Part shown: piece by piece, positions 8,392 to 15,585 of the stretch
How positions within the stretch are numbered: position 1 is the stretch's first letter
Layout of the letters: each line of letters begins with the position of its first letter
Origin: Hyphomicrobiales bacterium
Lineage (GTDB): Bacteria > Pseudomonadota > Alphaproteobacteria > Rhizobiales > Rhizobiaceae
Reading direction: 5' to 3'
NCBI GenBank assembly: GCA_900472785.1
Contig: UCJH01000060.1
Coordinates: 1-32,651, forward strand
Length of the DNA stretch: 32,651 bases
Made by a program: the position numbers and the translations under genes
Notes under the pieces: generated by a model
What the model was told of the DNA's origin: nothing
Databases searched by the model: none
What the model saw: the letters and a program-made list of their open reading frames with translations, nothing else

Positions 8392-9431
8392 TGGAAATTT
8401 GCCATTGAGCTGATGATGCGTCTGCGGGTCTGGACCGATTGAACGGAAAGTTCTTTCTGATACTGGCTTTTGTCCAGGATATCGGCCGGCGTATAGATTT
8501 CGGGATTGTCGCGCATCTCGGCCGGAATGAGCGGCAGAGCGGCTTCGCTGGCGGTCGGCATCGTCAGAGCCTGCGCATTGGCAGCCGCACTTTCCGGGGA
8601 GCCGATATAGTCGAGCAACTGCAACGCCACCGCCTTGCGGGGAGAAGCGGCCGTCACGGCCATGCAATCGAGCCACGAAAGTGTGCCTTCCTTCGGCACG
8701 GAATAGCGCCAGACACCGGGTGTGCCGGCCTTCTCGTTGAGGACATGCTGGTCGCCGCTATAGGAAAGCGCCATGTAGATGTCCTTGGCTATATCGGGAT
8801 TCTGGATGGAGGTAATGACGTAGTCGTAGGTCAGCACGAACGGCGCCTGCTTCTTCATCAGCTCGAATGCCGCCTTCAGCGATTCGTTGTCATTGGCGTT
8901 GATGGACTTTCCAAGCAGCACGAGCGGGGCGATGAAGGCCTCGTTGTGATCGTCGTACATGGCGATGTGTTTCTTCAGCTCCGGCGCCGGTGCCATCAGG
9001 TCGTTCCAGGAAGTCGGCGTGGTCTTGACGACGTCCGAGCGGTAGACGATGCCCATCGTGCCCCACAGATAGGGCAGCGCATAACCGGCGCAACGGGCAT
9101 TCCAGGCGGGCTTGTAGCCCTTCAGCGAAGGCATGTTCGCTTCCGTCAGCGGCTCGAGAATACCGCGCTTGCCGAACAGTTCGGCGCCGTTTTCGCCGAC
9201 GACAGCAAGGTCGATGTTGCTGTTCGGGTCGGCGAGGATTTCGTCGCGCGCATCGCCGCTGTCGTAATAGATCTGCTTGACGGCAACACCGGTCTTTTCT
9301 GTGAAGCGATCAAGGATCTTCTGGTCGATATAGGATTCCCAGATCAGCATATTCAACGTTTCGGCGCGGACCGCCGTTGAAACGAGAAGCCCGGCGAGAG
9401 CGACTGAAACCGCCAAAGTCCTGATGCGCAT
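8388..9431 (-). CDS. PotD-like periplasmic polyamine/small-molecule binding protein
   Basis: A 347-residue periplasmic substrate-binding protein of the spermidine/putrescine (PotD/PotF) type. Residues 1-23 form a Sec signal peptide ending in AVRA. The mature start ETLNMLIWESYID and the segment DRFTEKTGVAVK match the PotD pattern, as do LPYLWGTMGIVYRSD and the C-terminal half with SYSGDQ. In transporters this protein would deliver polyamines to an ABC permease, but no permease or ATPase gene is nearby. Instead its TGA overlaps the GTG of the GGDEF-EAL gene. I infer a sensor subunit, as in the NspS-MbaA pair of Vibrio cholerae. The ligand cannot be read from the sequence. The ribosome-binding site is weak (GGGG). 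Confidence 0.85.
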   Translation of the reverse strand: MRIRTLAVSVALAGLLVSTAVRAETLNMLIWESYIDQKILDRFTEKTGVAVKQIYYDSGDARDEILADPNSNIDLAVVGENGAELFGKRGILEPLTEANMPSLKGYKPAWNARCAGYALPYLWGTMGIVYRSDVVKTTPTSWNDLMAPAPELKKHIAMYDDHNEAFIAPLVLLGKSINANDNESLKAAFELMKKQAPFVLTYDYVITSIQNPDIAKDIYMALSYSGDQHVLNEKAGTPGVWRYSVPKEGTLSWLDCMAVTAASPRKAVALQLLDYIGSPESAAANAQALTMPTASEAALPLIPAEMRDNPEIYTPADILDKSQYQKELSVQSVQTRRRIISSMANFQ

Positions 9432-9510
9432 CTAGAATACCCCGGAGAACCCCACGGATAAAACCTTACTGCGCAATGCTTGATGAATACTTACAAGGGG
9501 ATGTATGAAA

Positions 9511-9540
9511 AATCGTGACACCCGGAAACCTCTTTCCGGG
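9511..9540 (-). terminator. Hairpin after the MFS gene
   Basis: CCCGGAAA (9521-9528) and TTTCCGGG (9533-9540) form a perfect 8-bp stem with a CCTC loop. On the minus strand it lies 23 bases after the MFS stop and is followed by TGTCACGATTTTTC. The T-run is displaced, so termination strength is uncertain. Confidence 0.5.
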
Positions 9541-9562
9541 CGTCTCGTTCCGTGTGCCGCGC

Positions 9563-10762
9563 TTACCGATGGCTGGGCAGTTTCGGCAGGAAGATCGTCA
9601 GAAGACCGAGCAGCGGCATGTAGGAGCAGACGGTGTAGACGAATTCGATGCCGTTGCGGTCTGCATAGACGCCGAGCACGGCAGCGCCGATGCCGCCGAA
9701 GCCGAAGGCAAAGCCGAAGAACATGCCGGCGATCAGGCCGACCCGTCCGGGCACCAGTTCCTGGGCAAAGACGACGATGGCCGAAAACGCCGAGGAGAAG
9801 ATGAAACCGATGATGATCACGAGCGCCGCCGTCCAGAAGAGGTTGGCATAGGGCAAAAGCAGCGCGAAGGGGATGACCCCGAGGATCGAGAACCAGATGA
9901 CGAAGCGTGCGCCGAAGCGGTCGCCGATCGGGCCGCCGAAGATCACGCCGGCGGCGGACGCGCCGAGGAACAGGAACAGCAGCAACTGCGCGTCCTGTAC
10001 GCCGACACCGAATTTTTCGATCGTATAGAAGGTGAAATAGCTGGAAAGGCTCGACAGATAGGCGTTTTTCGTCGCCGTCAGGATGACGAGGACGATCAGC
10101 GTCCAGATGACCTGGTTGCGCGGCAGGGGCAGGGTGCGGCTCACCGGCTTGCGTCCGGCCGAACTGCGCCGGTGGCGCGTATACCAGACGCTGACCCAGG
10201 ACAGCACCATGAAGCCGGTCAGGGCGATGATGGAGAACCAGCTGAGGCTGTCCTGGCCGCGAGGAATGACGATGAAGGCGGCGAGCAGCGGCCCGATCGC
10301 CGTTCCGCTGTTGCCGCCCACCTGAAACAGGGATTGCGCGAGGCCGTGGCGACCGCCGGAAGCCAATCGCGCGACGCGCGACGCTTCCGGATGGAAGATC
10401 GCCGATCCGATGCCGATCAGGCTGGCGCCAATCAACAGCACGTAGAAATGATGCGCATTGGCGAGCGTGATCAGGCCGGCGCAGGTCGATAGCATGGCTG
10501 CCGGGAGCGAGAACGGCATCGGCCACTTGTCGGTGACGACGCCGACGGCCGGCTGCAGAAGCGAGGCGGTGACCTGGAAGGCAAAGGTCAGAAGGCCGAT
10601 CTGCACGAAATCGAGCGCGTAATTGGCTTTCAGCAAAGGGTAAAGCGATGTCAGCAGGGACTGCATGATGTCGTTCAGCATATGGCAGAAACTGACGGCC
10701 ACGATGACGGATACCGCCGTCTTCTCCGCGCTGGTCGGGTTGATCGAGGATACGGTTGCCAT
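9563..10762 (-). CDS. MFS transporter, fosmidomycin-resistance (Fsr) type
   Basis: A 399-residue major facilitator superfamily protein with about 12 hydrophobic segments. The N-terminal helix with HMLNDIMQSLLTSLYPLLK is characteristic of the Fsr-like exporter group, and GDRFGARFVIW is the MFS loop motif between two helices of the second half. Such proteins export small toxic compounds by proton antiport; the substrate here is unknown. I start at ATG 10762, with AAGGA nine bases upstream, rather than at upstream in-frame starts that add a hydrophilic, non-family extension. It is divergent from a cupin-AraC regulator 112 bp away, a common regulator/exporter arrangement, so the regulator probably controls it. 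Confidence 0.88.
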   Translation of the reverse strand: MATVSSINPTSAEKTAVSVIVAVSFCHMLNDIMQSLLTSLYPLLKANYALDFVQIGLLTFAFQVTASLLQPAVGVVTDKWPMPFSLPAAMLSTCAGLITLANAHHFYVLLIGASLIGIGSAIFHPEASRVARLASGGRHGLAQSLFQVGGNSGTAIGPLLAAFIVIPRGQDSLSWFSIIALTGFMVLSWVSVWYTRHRRSSAGRKPVSRTLPLPRNQVIWTLIVLVILTATKNAYLSSLSSYFTFYTIEKFGVGVQDAQLLLFLFLGASAAGVIFGGPIGDRFGARFVIWFSILGVIPFALLLPYANLFWTAALVIIIGFIFSSAFSAIVVFAQELVPGRVGLIAGMFFGFAFGFGGIGAAVLGVYADRNGIEFVYTVCSYMPLLGLLTIFLPKLPSHR

Positions 10763-10874
10763 GCTGGTTTTCCTTGCCGGACGGGTGGTCGTGCCTTTGG
10801 TCGTACCGTGTCTTACCTTGCTTGAGTTTGGCCTGCTTTTGTGCTCTGGTCGCATTCTTTCGAGAGTGGGCCAA

Positions 10875-11690
10875 ATGCGAAAAATCGAGCTGAAAATTGA
10901 CGATCGCAGCGACGAGGACATGCATTTCGAGAGCCTGTCCTGGATCGACAGCAGCAATGAGCCGATCGCCATGCTGGGGCGGCTCTATCCTGCCGGCTCT
11001 CGCGGTCTGCCCCACAGCCATTCCAAGACGCAGCTCTGGTGCGCTCGGCGCGGCGTGGTGCTGGTCAACACAGCGGGCGGGCGCTGGATGATCCCGCCTG
11101 GTCACGGATTGCTGATCCCGGCCGGGCTCGAGCATTACAGCGAGATGATCAGCGATGTCGAAATGCACTCGATCTATGCCGAGCGGTCGCTTATCGACAC
11201 CGATCGCCCGAAGGTCGTGGAGGTGACGGCGCTTGCCAGCAGTTTGATGGAGGAATTGCTTCTCGCCGACGAAAAACCGCCGGGCGCGCGGCGAAAACGT
11301 CTTATCACGGAGCTTCTGCTTGATGAAATCGGTGGACTGCCGGAACGTCCCCTCGGCCTTCCGTTTCCCGCCCATGCCCGTCTGGCCGTGCTTTGCCGCC
11401 GGTTTCTGAAGATGCCGGCCGCCAATGCCGGCATCGACGACTGGGCGCGCGAACTCGGCATGAGCCGCCGCTCGTTCACGCGGCTGTTCCGGGCGGAAAC
11501 CGGTGTCAGTTTCGTCACATGGCGGCAGCAGGCCTGCATTTTCGCCTCATTGCCGCGATTGGCCGAGGGAGAACCGGTCACCAATGTTGCGCTGGATGCA
11601 GGCTATGAAAACATAGCGGCATTCACGACCATGTTCCGTCGCATGCTGGGACACTCTCCCAGCCTTTACCTGAAGTCCCGGGCCGCCTGA
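10875..11690 (+). CDS. Cupin-AraC family transcriptional regulator
   Basis: A 271-residue regulator. The N-terminal cupin sensor domain (about 25-100) has HSHSKTQLWCARRG and PPGHGLLIPAGLEH, the arrangement of AraC-type regulators with a beta-barrel sensor. Residues about 167-268 form the double helix-turn-helix: DDWARELGMSRRSFTRLF and the second motif VALDAGYENIAAFTTMF. I chose the ATG at 10875; the frame is open upstream into the divergent MFS gene, which is not expected to be coding. It likely responds to a small molecule and controls the neighbouring MFS exporter. I found no convincing direct-repeat operator in the 112-bp gap. Confidence 0.88.
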   Translation: MRKIELKIDDRSDEDMHFESLSWIDSSNEPIAMLGRLYPAGSRGLPHSHSKTQLWCARRGVVLVNTAGGRWMIPPGHGLLIPAGLEHYSEMISDVEMHSIYAERSLIDTDRPKVVEVTALASSLMEELLLADEKPPGARRKRLITELLLDEIGGLPERPLGLPFPAHARLAVLCRRFLKMPAANAGIDDWARELGMSRRSFTRLFRAETGVSFVTWRQQACIFASLPRLAEGEPVTNVALDAGYENIAAFTTMFRRMLGHSPSLYLKSRAA

Positions 11691-11713
11691 CGACGAAATC
11701 CCGCTGCTGATTG

Positions 11714-11977
11714 TCAGGGTGCCCAGCCCTTGAGGTCGGTTTCCGCGAAACGACCGTGGGTATATTCCGTGAGATACCAGTGATGGCCATATTCATTGAC
11801 CTGGACCGGCCAGTAATAGCCTTCGGCACACAGGTCGCTTCTCCCTGTGGCCGTCTCCCGAACCAGATGCAGCAAAATCTTGGTTCCGTCGCGCGGTGCG
11901 CTTTCCATCGGCAGGAAATCTGCGGGGAGGGGAGCACGGCGGCTGTTTCGCCGGGAGCCTGAAATAGGATAGTTCAT
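11714..11977 (-). CDS. Small hypothetical protein with ESAPRDGT motif
   Basis: An 87-residue protein of unknown function. The central sequence MESAPRDGTKILLHL followed by aromatic-rich EGYYWPVQVNEYGHHWYL resembles small proteins often seen in phages and accessory regions, in which an xxAPRDGTxI motif is followed by tryptophans. That comparison is from memory. The start at ATG 11977 is supported by a GGAGG ribosome-binding site 7 bases upstream, and its ATGA overlaps the stop of the preceding small gene, implying translational coupling. No signal peptide or membrane segment is seen. Confidence 0.65.
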   Translation of the reverse strand: MNYPISGSRRNSRRAPLPADFLPMESAPRDGTKILLHLVRETATGRSDLCAEGYYWPVQVNEYGHHWYLTEYTHGRFAETDLKGWAP

Positions 11978-12159
11978 GAAAAACCTCCGCAAAGGCACGT
12001 ATCACACAGGCCGTATTGGTATGCTGTGGTCTGCCATGGCTTGACCTCGATCCGGCAACGCACGCATTCGATCGTCATGTCCGACTTCTCGTCATCAACT
12101 GCGCGCAGTTGTATTCTGTGTTTTCGGAACAGCTGTCTTTCTTCCGGCCGTTTCGTCAA
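11974..12159 (-). CDS. Small protein with two CxxC motifs (zinc-ribbon-like)
   Basis: Up to 61 residues, ending in a compact cysteine module: CVRC, then about 17 residues, then CDTC and a further Cys before the C-terminal GGFS. Two CxxC pairs suggest a zinc ribbon. The longest start is TTG 12159 with GGAG upstream; an ATG at 12078 with GAGAAG upstream would give a 34-residue protein containing just the cysteine module. The stop overlaps the ATG of the next gene by four bases, so the two are read as one operon. Function unknown. Confidence 0.55.
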   Translation of the reverse strand: MTKRPEERQLFRKHRIQLRAVDDEKSDMTIECVRCRIEVKPWQTTAYQYGLCDTCLCGGFS

Positions 12160-12469
12160 TAGGGTACTCCGAACGCTGTGCTTTTCAACTCTAGGATACT
12201 ACGGGTTTTCACTGACTATGGATGTAGCTTTTCAATCATAAGTGTAAATTGTATCGGCATTCCCGTTATATCGCGATTGCATGCCGGGAAAAGTACAATC
12301 GAGAATTCGTCCGGGCAGGGTAAATGTTCCGTGGATGCCGATGGTTAACGGGATGGTAGGAAGCCATTGCTATAAGCACGCCAAACCGGCCTGTCGCCGC
12401 GACGGGATCCCTCTTTCGGGAAAGACCTCCGGGTTGGGGGGCGCCTTTGCATGTGTATGGAGTATCGTC
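12160..12469. other. A/T-richer intergenic region without a gene
   Basis: About 310 bp between the divergent small-gene pair and the MipA-like gene. The part 12170-12310 is visibly richer in A/T than its surroundings and probably holds the promoters of both directions. The plus frame of the MipA-like gene is open through 12281-12469, but the encoded stretch is not family-like. A small hairpin, TCTTT-CGGG-AAAGA, lies at about 12412-12425. I see no RNA gene. Confidence 0.4.
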
Positions 12470-13279
12470 TTGCGCAACCGTTTTCTGCCAATTCTCTCGG
12501 TTGGATTTCTTGCCATCGCGCCACATGCCGCCCACGCGCAGGAGGGGCAGTATTTCTGGTCGGGAGACTGGTACCTGAAGGTGGGCGCGACCGGTTTTCT
12601 CGGGGCAAAGTATGACGGCTCGTCGAAGCGCCTTCTTCAGGCCGCGCCATTGATCTCGCTTGGCCGCGCCGGCAGCACGGTTCGCTTTTCGTCGCGAAAC
12701 GACAATCCGGCCTTCGCCTTCGTCGATACCGGCGCCTTCCGGGCCGGCCTTGCCGGAAAGCTGATTTTCCCCCGCGACGAGGATACATCCGACGATCTCA
12801 AGGGGCTCGATCCGGTGCGCTTCGGCGGGGAACTGGGCGCCTTCGCCGAAGTCTATCCTACCGACTGGCTACGCCTGCGCGGCGAACTGCGCCATGGCAT
12901 CCGCAGCCATGACGGTCTCGTCGGGGATCTGGCGGCCGACGCCTTCGTGGATGTCAGCGACAATGTCCGCATTTCGGGCGGGCCGCGTCTGACAGCGGCG
13001 ACGAGCGACTATTTCGATGCCTATTACGGTGTCGATGCGGGGGAGGCCGCTGCGTCCGGGCTCAGCCAGTACAAGCCGTCCGGCGGGCTTCACTCGGTCG
13101 GCCTCGGCACGGCGATCACTTGGCAGGCGACGGAAAAACTCGAAACCAGCGCCTTTGCCGAATACAAGCGTCTGATGGGCCCGGCTGCCGATTCCAGCCT
13201 CGTTAAGGAGCGCGGCACGCGCAACCAGTTCCTCGTCGGTCTTTCGGCGACCTACCGCTTCGATTTCACGCTGGATTGA
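12470..13279 (+). CDS. MipA/OmpV-family outer-membrane protein
   Basis: A 269-residue predicted outer-membrane beta-barrel. It starts with MRNRFLPILSVGFLAIAPHAAHA, a signal peptide cleaved before QEG. The rest is a chain of alternating amphipathic strands with glycine/aromatic patterning and ends in the strand GLSATYRFDFTLD, with the typical C-terminal aromatic barrel signal near the end. Length and pattern fit MipA/OmpV (MltA-interacting) proteins. The start codon is a TTG at 12470, chosen because GGAG lies seven bases upstream and the signal peptide begins there; upstream in-frame ATGs give no signal peptide at the N-terminus. It is followed by ubiA on the same strand after 87 bp. Confidence 0.75.
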   Translation: MRNRFLPILSVGFLAIAPHAAHAQEGQYFWSGDWYLKVGATGFLGAKYDGSSKRLLQAAPLISLGRAGSTVRFSSRNDNPAFAFVDTGAFRAGLAGKLIFPRDEDTSDDLKGLDPVRFGGELGAFAEVYPTDWLRLRGELRHGIRSHDGLVGDLAADAFVDVSDNVRISGGPRLTAATSDYFDAYYGVDAGEAAASGLSQYKPSGGLHSVGLGTAITWQATEKLETSAFAEYKRLMGPAADSSLVKERGTRNQFLVGLSATYRFDFTLD

Positions 13280-13366
13280 CCTTGCCGCGTGCAGGGTCGC
13301 TGCATCTGACGGCAGTCCTGTCGCGCACCGCTTGACCGCTGCTTTTTCCGGCTGCAAACAGGCGGC

Positions 13367-14329
13367 ATGAACAATAGTCCTCCTGTCGATTCCGGGCGCG
13401 TTTCGGATGCGCCGTCCAAGAACTGGGTCTATCGCATCCTGCCAAGGGTGCTCTGGCCCTATGCGCAGCTTGCCCGCTGGGACAGACCGATCGGCTGGCA
13501 GCTCTTGATGTGGCCGTGTTTCTGGTCGGCCGCACTGGCCGCCAACGCGGCGGCGCTCTCCGGCAGCTTTTCGGCCGGGCGATTCGTCTCTCACCTGCTG
13601 CTGTTTTTTGTCGGCGCCGTTGCCATGCGGGGGGCCGGCTGCACCTATAACGACGTCGTCGACCAGGAGATCGACATGGCCGTGGCGCGAACCCGCTCGC
13701 GGCCGCTGCCGTCCGGCCGGGTCACGCGGCTGCAGGCGAAGATTTTCACCGGCCTGCAGGCGCTGGTCGGCCTGGTCGTCCTTCTGCAGTTCAATGGATT
13801 TTCGATCGCACTCGGCATGCTCTCGCTGGTGCTGGTCGCCATCTATCCCTTTGCCAAGCGGTTTACAGACTGGCCGCAATTCTTCCTTGGGCTGGCCTTC
13901 TCCTGGGGCGCGCTGATGGGCTGGTCCGCCGAATTTGGCACGCTCGGTCTCGCACCGCTCGTGCTGTATCTGGCGGCGGTCGCCTGGACTGTCGGCTACG
14001 ACACGATCTATGCCTATCAGGACAAGGAGGATGACGAGCTGATCGGCGTCCGCTCGACCGCAAGGCGCTTCGGAGACAATCCGCGCCCTTGGCTGATCGG
14101 CCTTTACGGCCTGACGGTTCTGCTGCTTGCCATCGCGTTTGCCGCAGCCGGCGCCGGTTTCCTCGCCTATGTCGGCCTTTTGGTTGCCGGAGTGCTGCTT
14201 GCCTACCAGATCCTCGTGCTCGACATCCGCGATGCCGCGCAATGCCTGGCGCTGTTCAAATTCAACGGCGTCGTCGGCCTGATCGTTTTCGGCGGGCTGG
14301 TGCTGGCGCTTCTGGTCCGGCTGATATGA
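13367..14329 (+). CDS. ubiA: 4-hydroxybenzoate octaprenyltransferase
   Basis: A 320-residue integral membrane prenyltransferase that attaches the polyprenyl tail to 4-hydroxybenzoate in ubiquinone synthesis. Both aspartate-rich motifs are present: NDVVDQEID (95-103), followed by RTRSRPLPSG, and YDTIYAYQDKEDD (211-223), followed by GVRSTARRFG. About eight or nine hydrophobic helices make up the rest. PRVLWPYAQLARWDRPIGWQL is the typical N-terminal block. Length is about 30 residues more than E. coli UbiA because of an N-terminal extension, common in alphaproteobacteria. Its stop abuts the A-run of a minus-strand terminator, so the genes to the right are convergent. Confidence 0.95.
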   Translation: MNNSPPVDSGRVSDAPSKNWVYRILPRVLWPYAQLARWDRPIGWQLLMWPCFWSAALAANAAALSGSFSAGRFVSHLLLFFVGAVAMRGAGCTYNDVVDQEIDMAVARTRSRPLPSGRVTRLQAKIFTGLQALVGLVVLLQFNGFSIALGMLSLVLVAIYPFAKRFTDWPQFFLGLAFSWGALMGWSAEFGTLGLAPLVLYLAAVAWTVGYDTIYAYQDKEDDELIGVRSTARRFGDNPRPWLIGLYGLTVLLLAIAFAAAGAGFLAYVGLLVAGVLLAYQILVLDIRDAAQCLALFKFNGVVGLIVFGGLVLALLVRLI

Positions 14330-14355
14330 AAAAACCCTCCGGCTGGGCCGGAGGG
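14329..14355 (-). terminator. Rho-independent terminator (minus strand)
   Basis: A perfect 9-bp stem, CCCTCCGGC (14335-14343) and GCCGGAGGG (14347-14355), with a 3-nt loop. On the minus strand it is followed directly by six T residues (the A-run at 14329-14334). It lies 29 bp after the stop of the 30-residue ORF and touches the ubiA stop codon. Confidence 0.8.
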
Positions 14356-14384
14356 CAAGGGGTCCGCCGCTCGGAACTGCGAGG

Positions 14385-14477
14385 TCAGGCCCAGCTCAAT
14401 TCATCTTCGCGCTTCGTGCCGATCTTGGCGGGTCTGGCGAAAAATGCGGCGAGGGCGGCAAGGATGTATTTGCGCAT
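14385..14477 (-). CDS. Candidate 30-residue small protein
   Basis: A short reading frame encoding a 30-residue peptide that begins MRKYILAALAAFFARPAK and ends KREDELSWA. The first half is a short hydrophobic helix after a basic start; the second half is charged. The ATG has a strong AAGGAGA ribosome-binding site with good spacing. A rho-independent terminator follows 29 bp after the stop, and a second minus-strand terminator (14571-14610) closes the upstream DUF6101 gene, so this ORF appears to have its own transcript. I recognise no family. The hydrophobic part is too short for a confident membrane call. Confidence 0.55.
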   Translation of the reverse strand: MRKYILAALAAFFARPAKIGTKREDELSWA

Positions 14478-14539
14478 CGGATTGTCTCCTTCTCTGGGAT
14501 GCAGGATGTGCGCTGCATATGGCACGAAGAAGGCATCTC

Positions 14540-14561
14540 CCCTGTTTCCGCGGGAACAGGG
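14540..14561 (-). other. Hairpin in the putative leader of the small ORF
   Basis: CCCTGTTTCCG (14540-14550) and CGGGAACAGGG (14551-14561) are an 11-bp inverted repeat with one G-T wobble. It lies about 60 bp upstream of the small ORF start on the minus strand, between that ORF and the DUF6101 terminator. It could be an operator (dyad DNA) or an RNA hairpin in the 5' leader. Confidence 0.4.
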
Positions 14562-14570
14562 ATAAGCGCT

Positions 14571-14610
14571 GGAAAACAAAAACAAAAAACCGGCCGCAGG
14601 GAACGGCCGG
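14571..14610 (-). terminator. Rho-independent terminator of the DUF6101 gene
   Basis: CCGGCCG (14590-14596) and CGGCCGG (14604-14610) form a perfect GC-rich stem with a 7-nt loop. On the minus strand it is followed by TTTTTTGTTTTTGTTTT, a long T-rich tail. It begins about 40 bp after the DUF6101 stop. Confidence 0.85.
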
Positions 14611-14650
14611 CTTTCTGCACTGGAGAACGGGTTGCAGATTGTGTCGAAAA

Positions 14651-15217
14651 TCAGTTCCGGGCGATGATTTCGCGGCCGTCGATCTTCATCTGGATGCCGA
14701 GGCTGCCGGTCGAGCGGCGCACAAGGAAACGCGGACGGCGATCGGCAAACAGCGCGTGCCGACGGCGGGGCTTGACCTCGCGGGTCTGGACCTCGCCGAG
14801 ATGCTGTTCGAGCGGGCGGGCAACGCCGTCTGCCTCGACCATCAGCATCGGAATCCGGTAGGCTTCCGACCAGGTGCGCCAGTCAGCGGCAATGTCGGAA
14901 AGGTCGTGGGCGACCAGAAGCGGGATGCAGAGATCCGGATCTTCATGGTGCAGTTCAAGCGTCACAGTTACCTCTCCGTCTCCGTGATCGATGGCCCGGG
15001 CGGCAACGCCCTTGAAAGCCCGCGATGGCAGCGCGATCGACAGCGGCAAGCCGCTGGACGGCAGTACCTTTCGCATCACCGCACCCCGTTCGTCCAGACT
15101 GATCGTGACATTGCTCGTTCCGCCGTGCAAGGTATAGCTCGCCTGCTGGGGAAAGCGTTTCGGATCCAGCCTGAGCGTGGTTTCGACCCACGCCGGTTGA
15201 GAAAGTGACTTCGCCAT
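14651..15217 (-). CDS. DUF6101 family protein
   Basis: A 188-residue protein matching what I remember as the DUF6101 family of Rhizobiales, of unknown function. Conserved-looking blocks are the N-terminal PAWVETTLRLDP, RAFKGVAARAIDHG in the middle, the ELHHEDPDLCIPLLVAHDL segment, and the basic RPRRRH-like KPRRRHALFADRRPRFLVRR region near the C-terminus. No signal peptide or membrane helix is seen, so it is probably cytoplasmic. The start has only an AAGG-type ribosome-binding site. The unit ends at a clear terminator and does not seem to include the small ORF beyond it. Confidence 0.75.
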   Translation of the reverse strand: MAKSLSQPAWVETTLRLDPKRFPQQASYTLHGGTSNVTISLDERGAVMRKVLPSSGLPLSIALPSRAFKGVAARAIDHGDGEVTVTLELHHEDPDLCIPLLVAHDLSDIAADWRTWSEAYRIPMLMVEADGVARPLEQHLGEVQTREVKPRRRHALFADRRPRFLVRRSTGSLGIQMKIDGREIIARN

Positions 15218-15585
15218 TTATTTCGCCCTTGTTTTCCTTGAGAGCCGGTTCCCGGTCTTCTTTGGGACTTTTCGTCCTCTGTGATCTCAAGATAGGCGGC
15301 GCCCCTTCCAGACGACTTAAAAATCGCAGTTAAAAAAACTTTGCAGTTCCTGATGGTTAGCAAAAACCGACGCGCTACGGTTTCCCATTGATGAAGAAAA
15401 TGGGCCGCATTCGGCAGGCGTCGCCGCATTGTTCAGAACAGGCAAAAGCCACGCGCAAGCAAACGCGCCGATGCTCGCACCAGCGCTTTTGCTGCCCGGA
15501 TTCGCTCCGTGGTCGGCTGGAGAGCGGATAAAACAAGGTCTGGAAGCACCCGACGGGGTCTTCGCGGAAAGTCTGGCAGGGCGAC
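15218..15585. other. Divergent intergenic region
   Basis: About 370 bp between the divergent DUF6101 and DUF1217 genes. The stretch 15315-15365 is A/T-rich and contains GCAGTT twice (15326-15331 and 15343-15348), 17 bp apart. This is the likely promoter zone. I see no convincing hexamer pair, RNA gene or credible ORF here. Confidence 0.4.

Noticed and set aside
8392-8676. An upstream extension of the GGDEF-EAL protein
   Set aside because: It runs opposite-frame through the PotD-like gene and has a low-complexity sequence; the GTGA overlap at 8388-8391 is a clear start.
9432-11375. A 647-codon minus-strand frame across the MFS and AraC genes
   Set aside because: Out of frame with both recognised proteins; Arg/Pro/His-rich translation typical of a shadow frame.
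12281-12469. An N-terminal extension of the MipA-like protein
   Set aside because: It would bury the signal peptide 63 residues inside the protein; TTG 12470 with GGAG upstream fits better.
14335-14355. The same hairpin as a plus-strand terminator for ubiA
   Set aside because: No T-run follows on the plus strand; the T-run exists only for minus-strand transcription.
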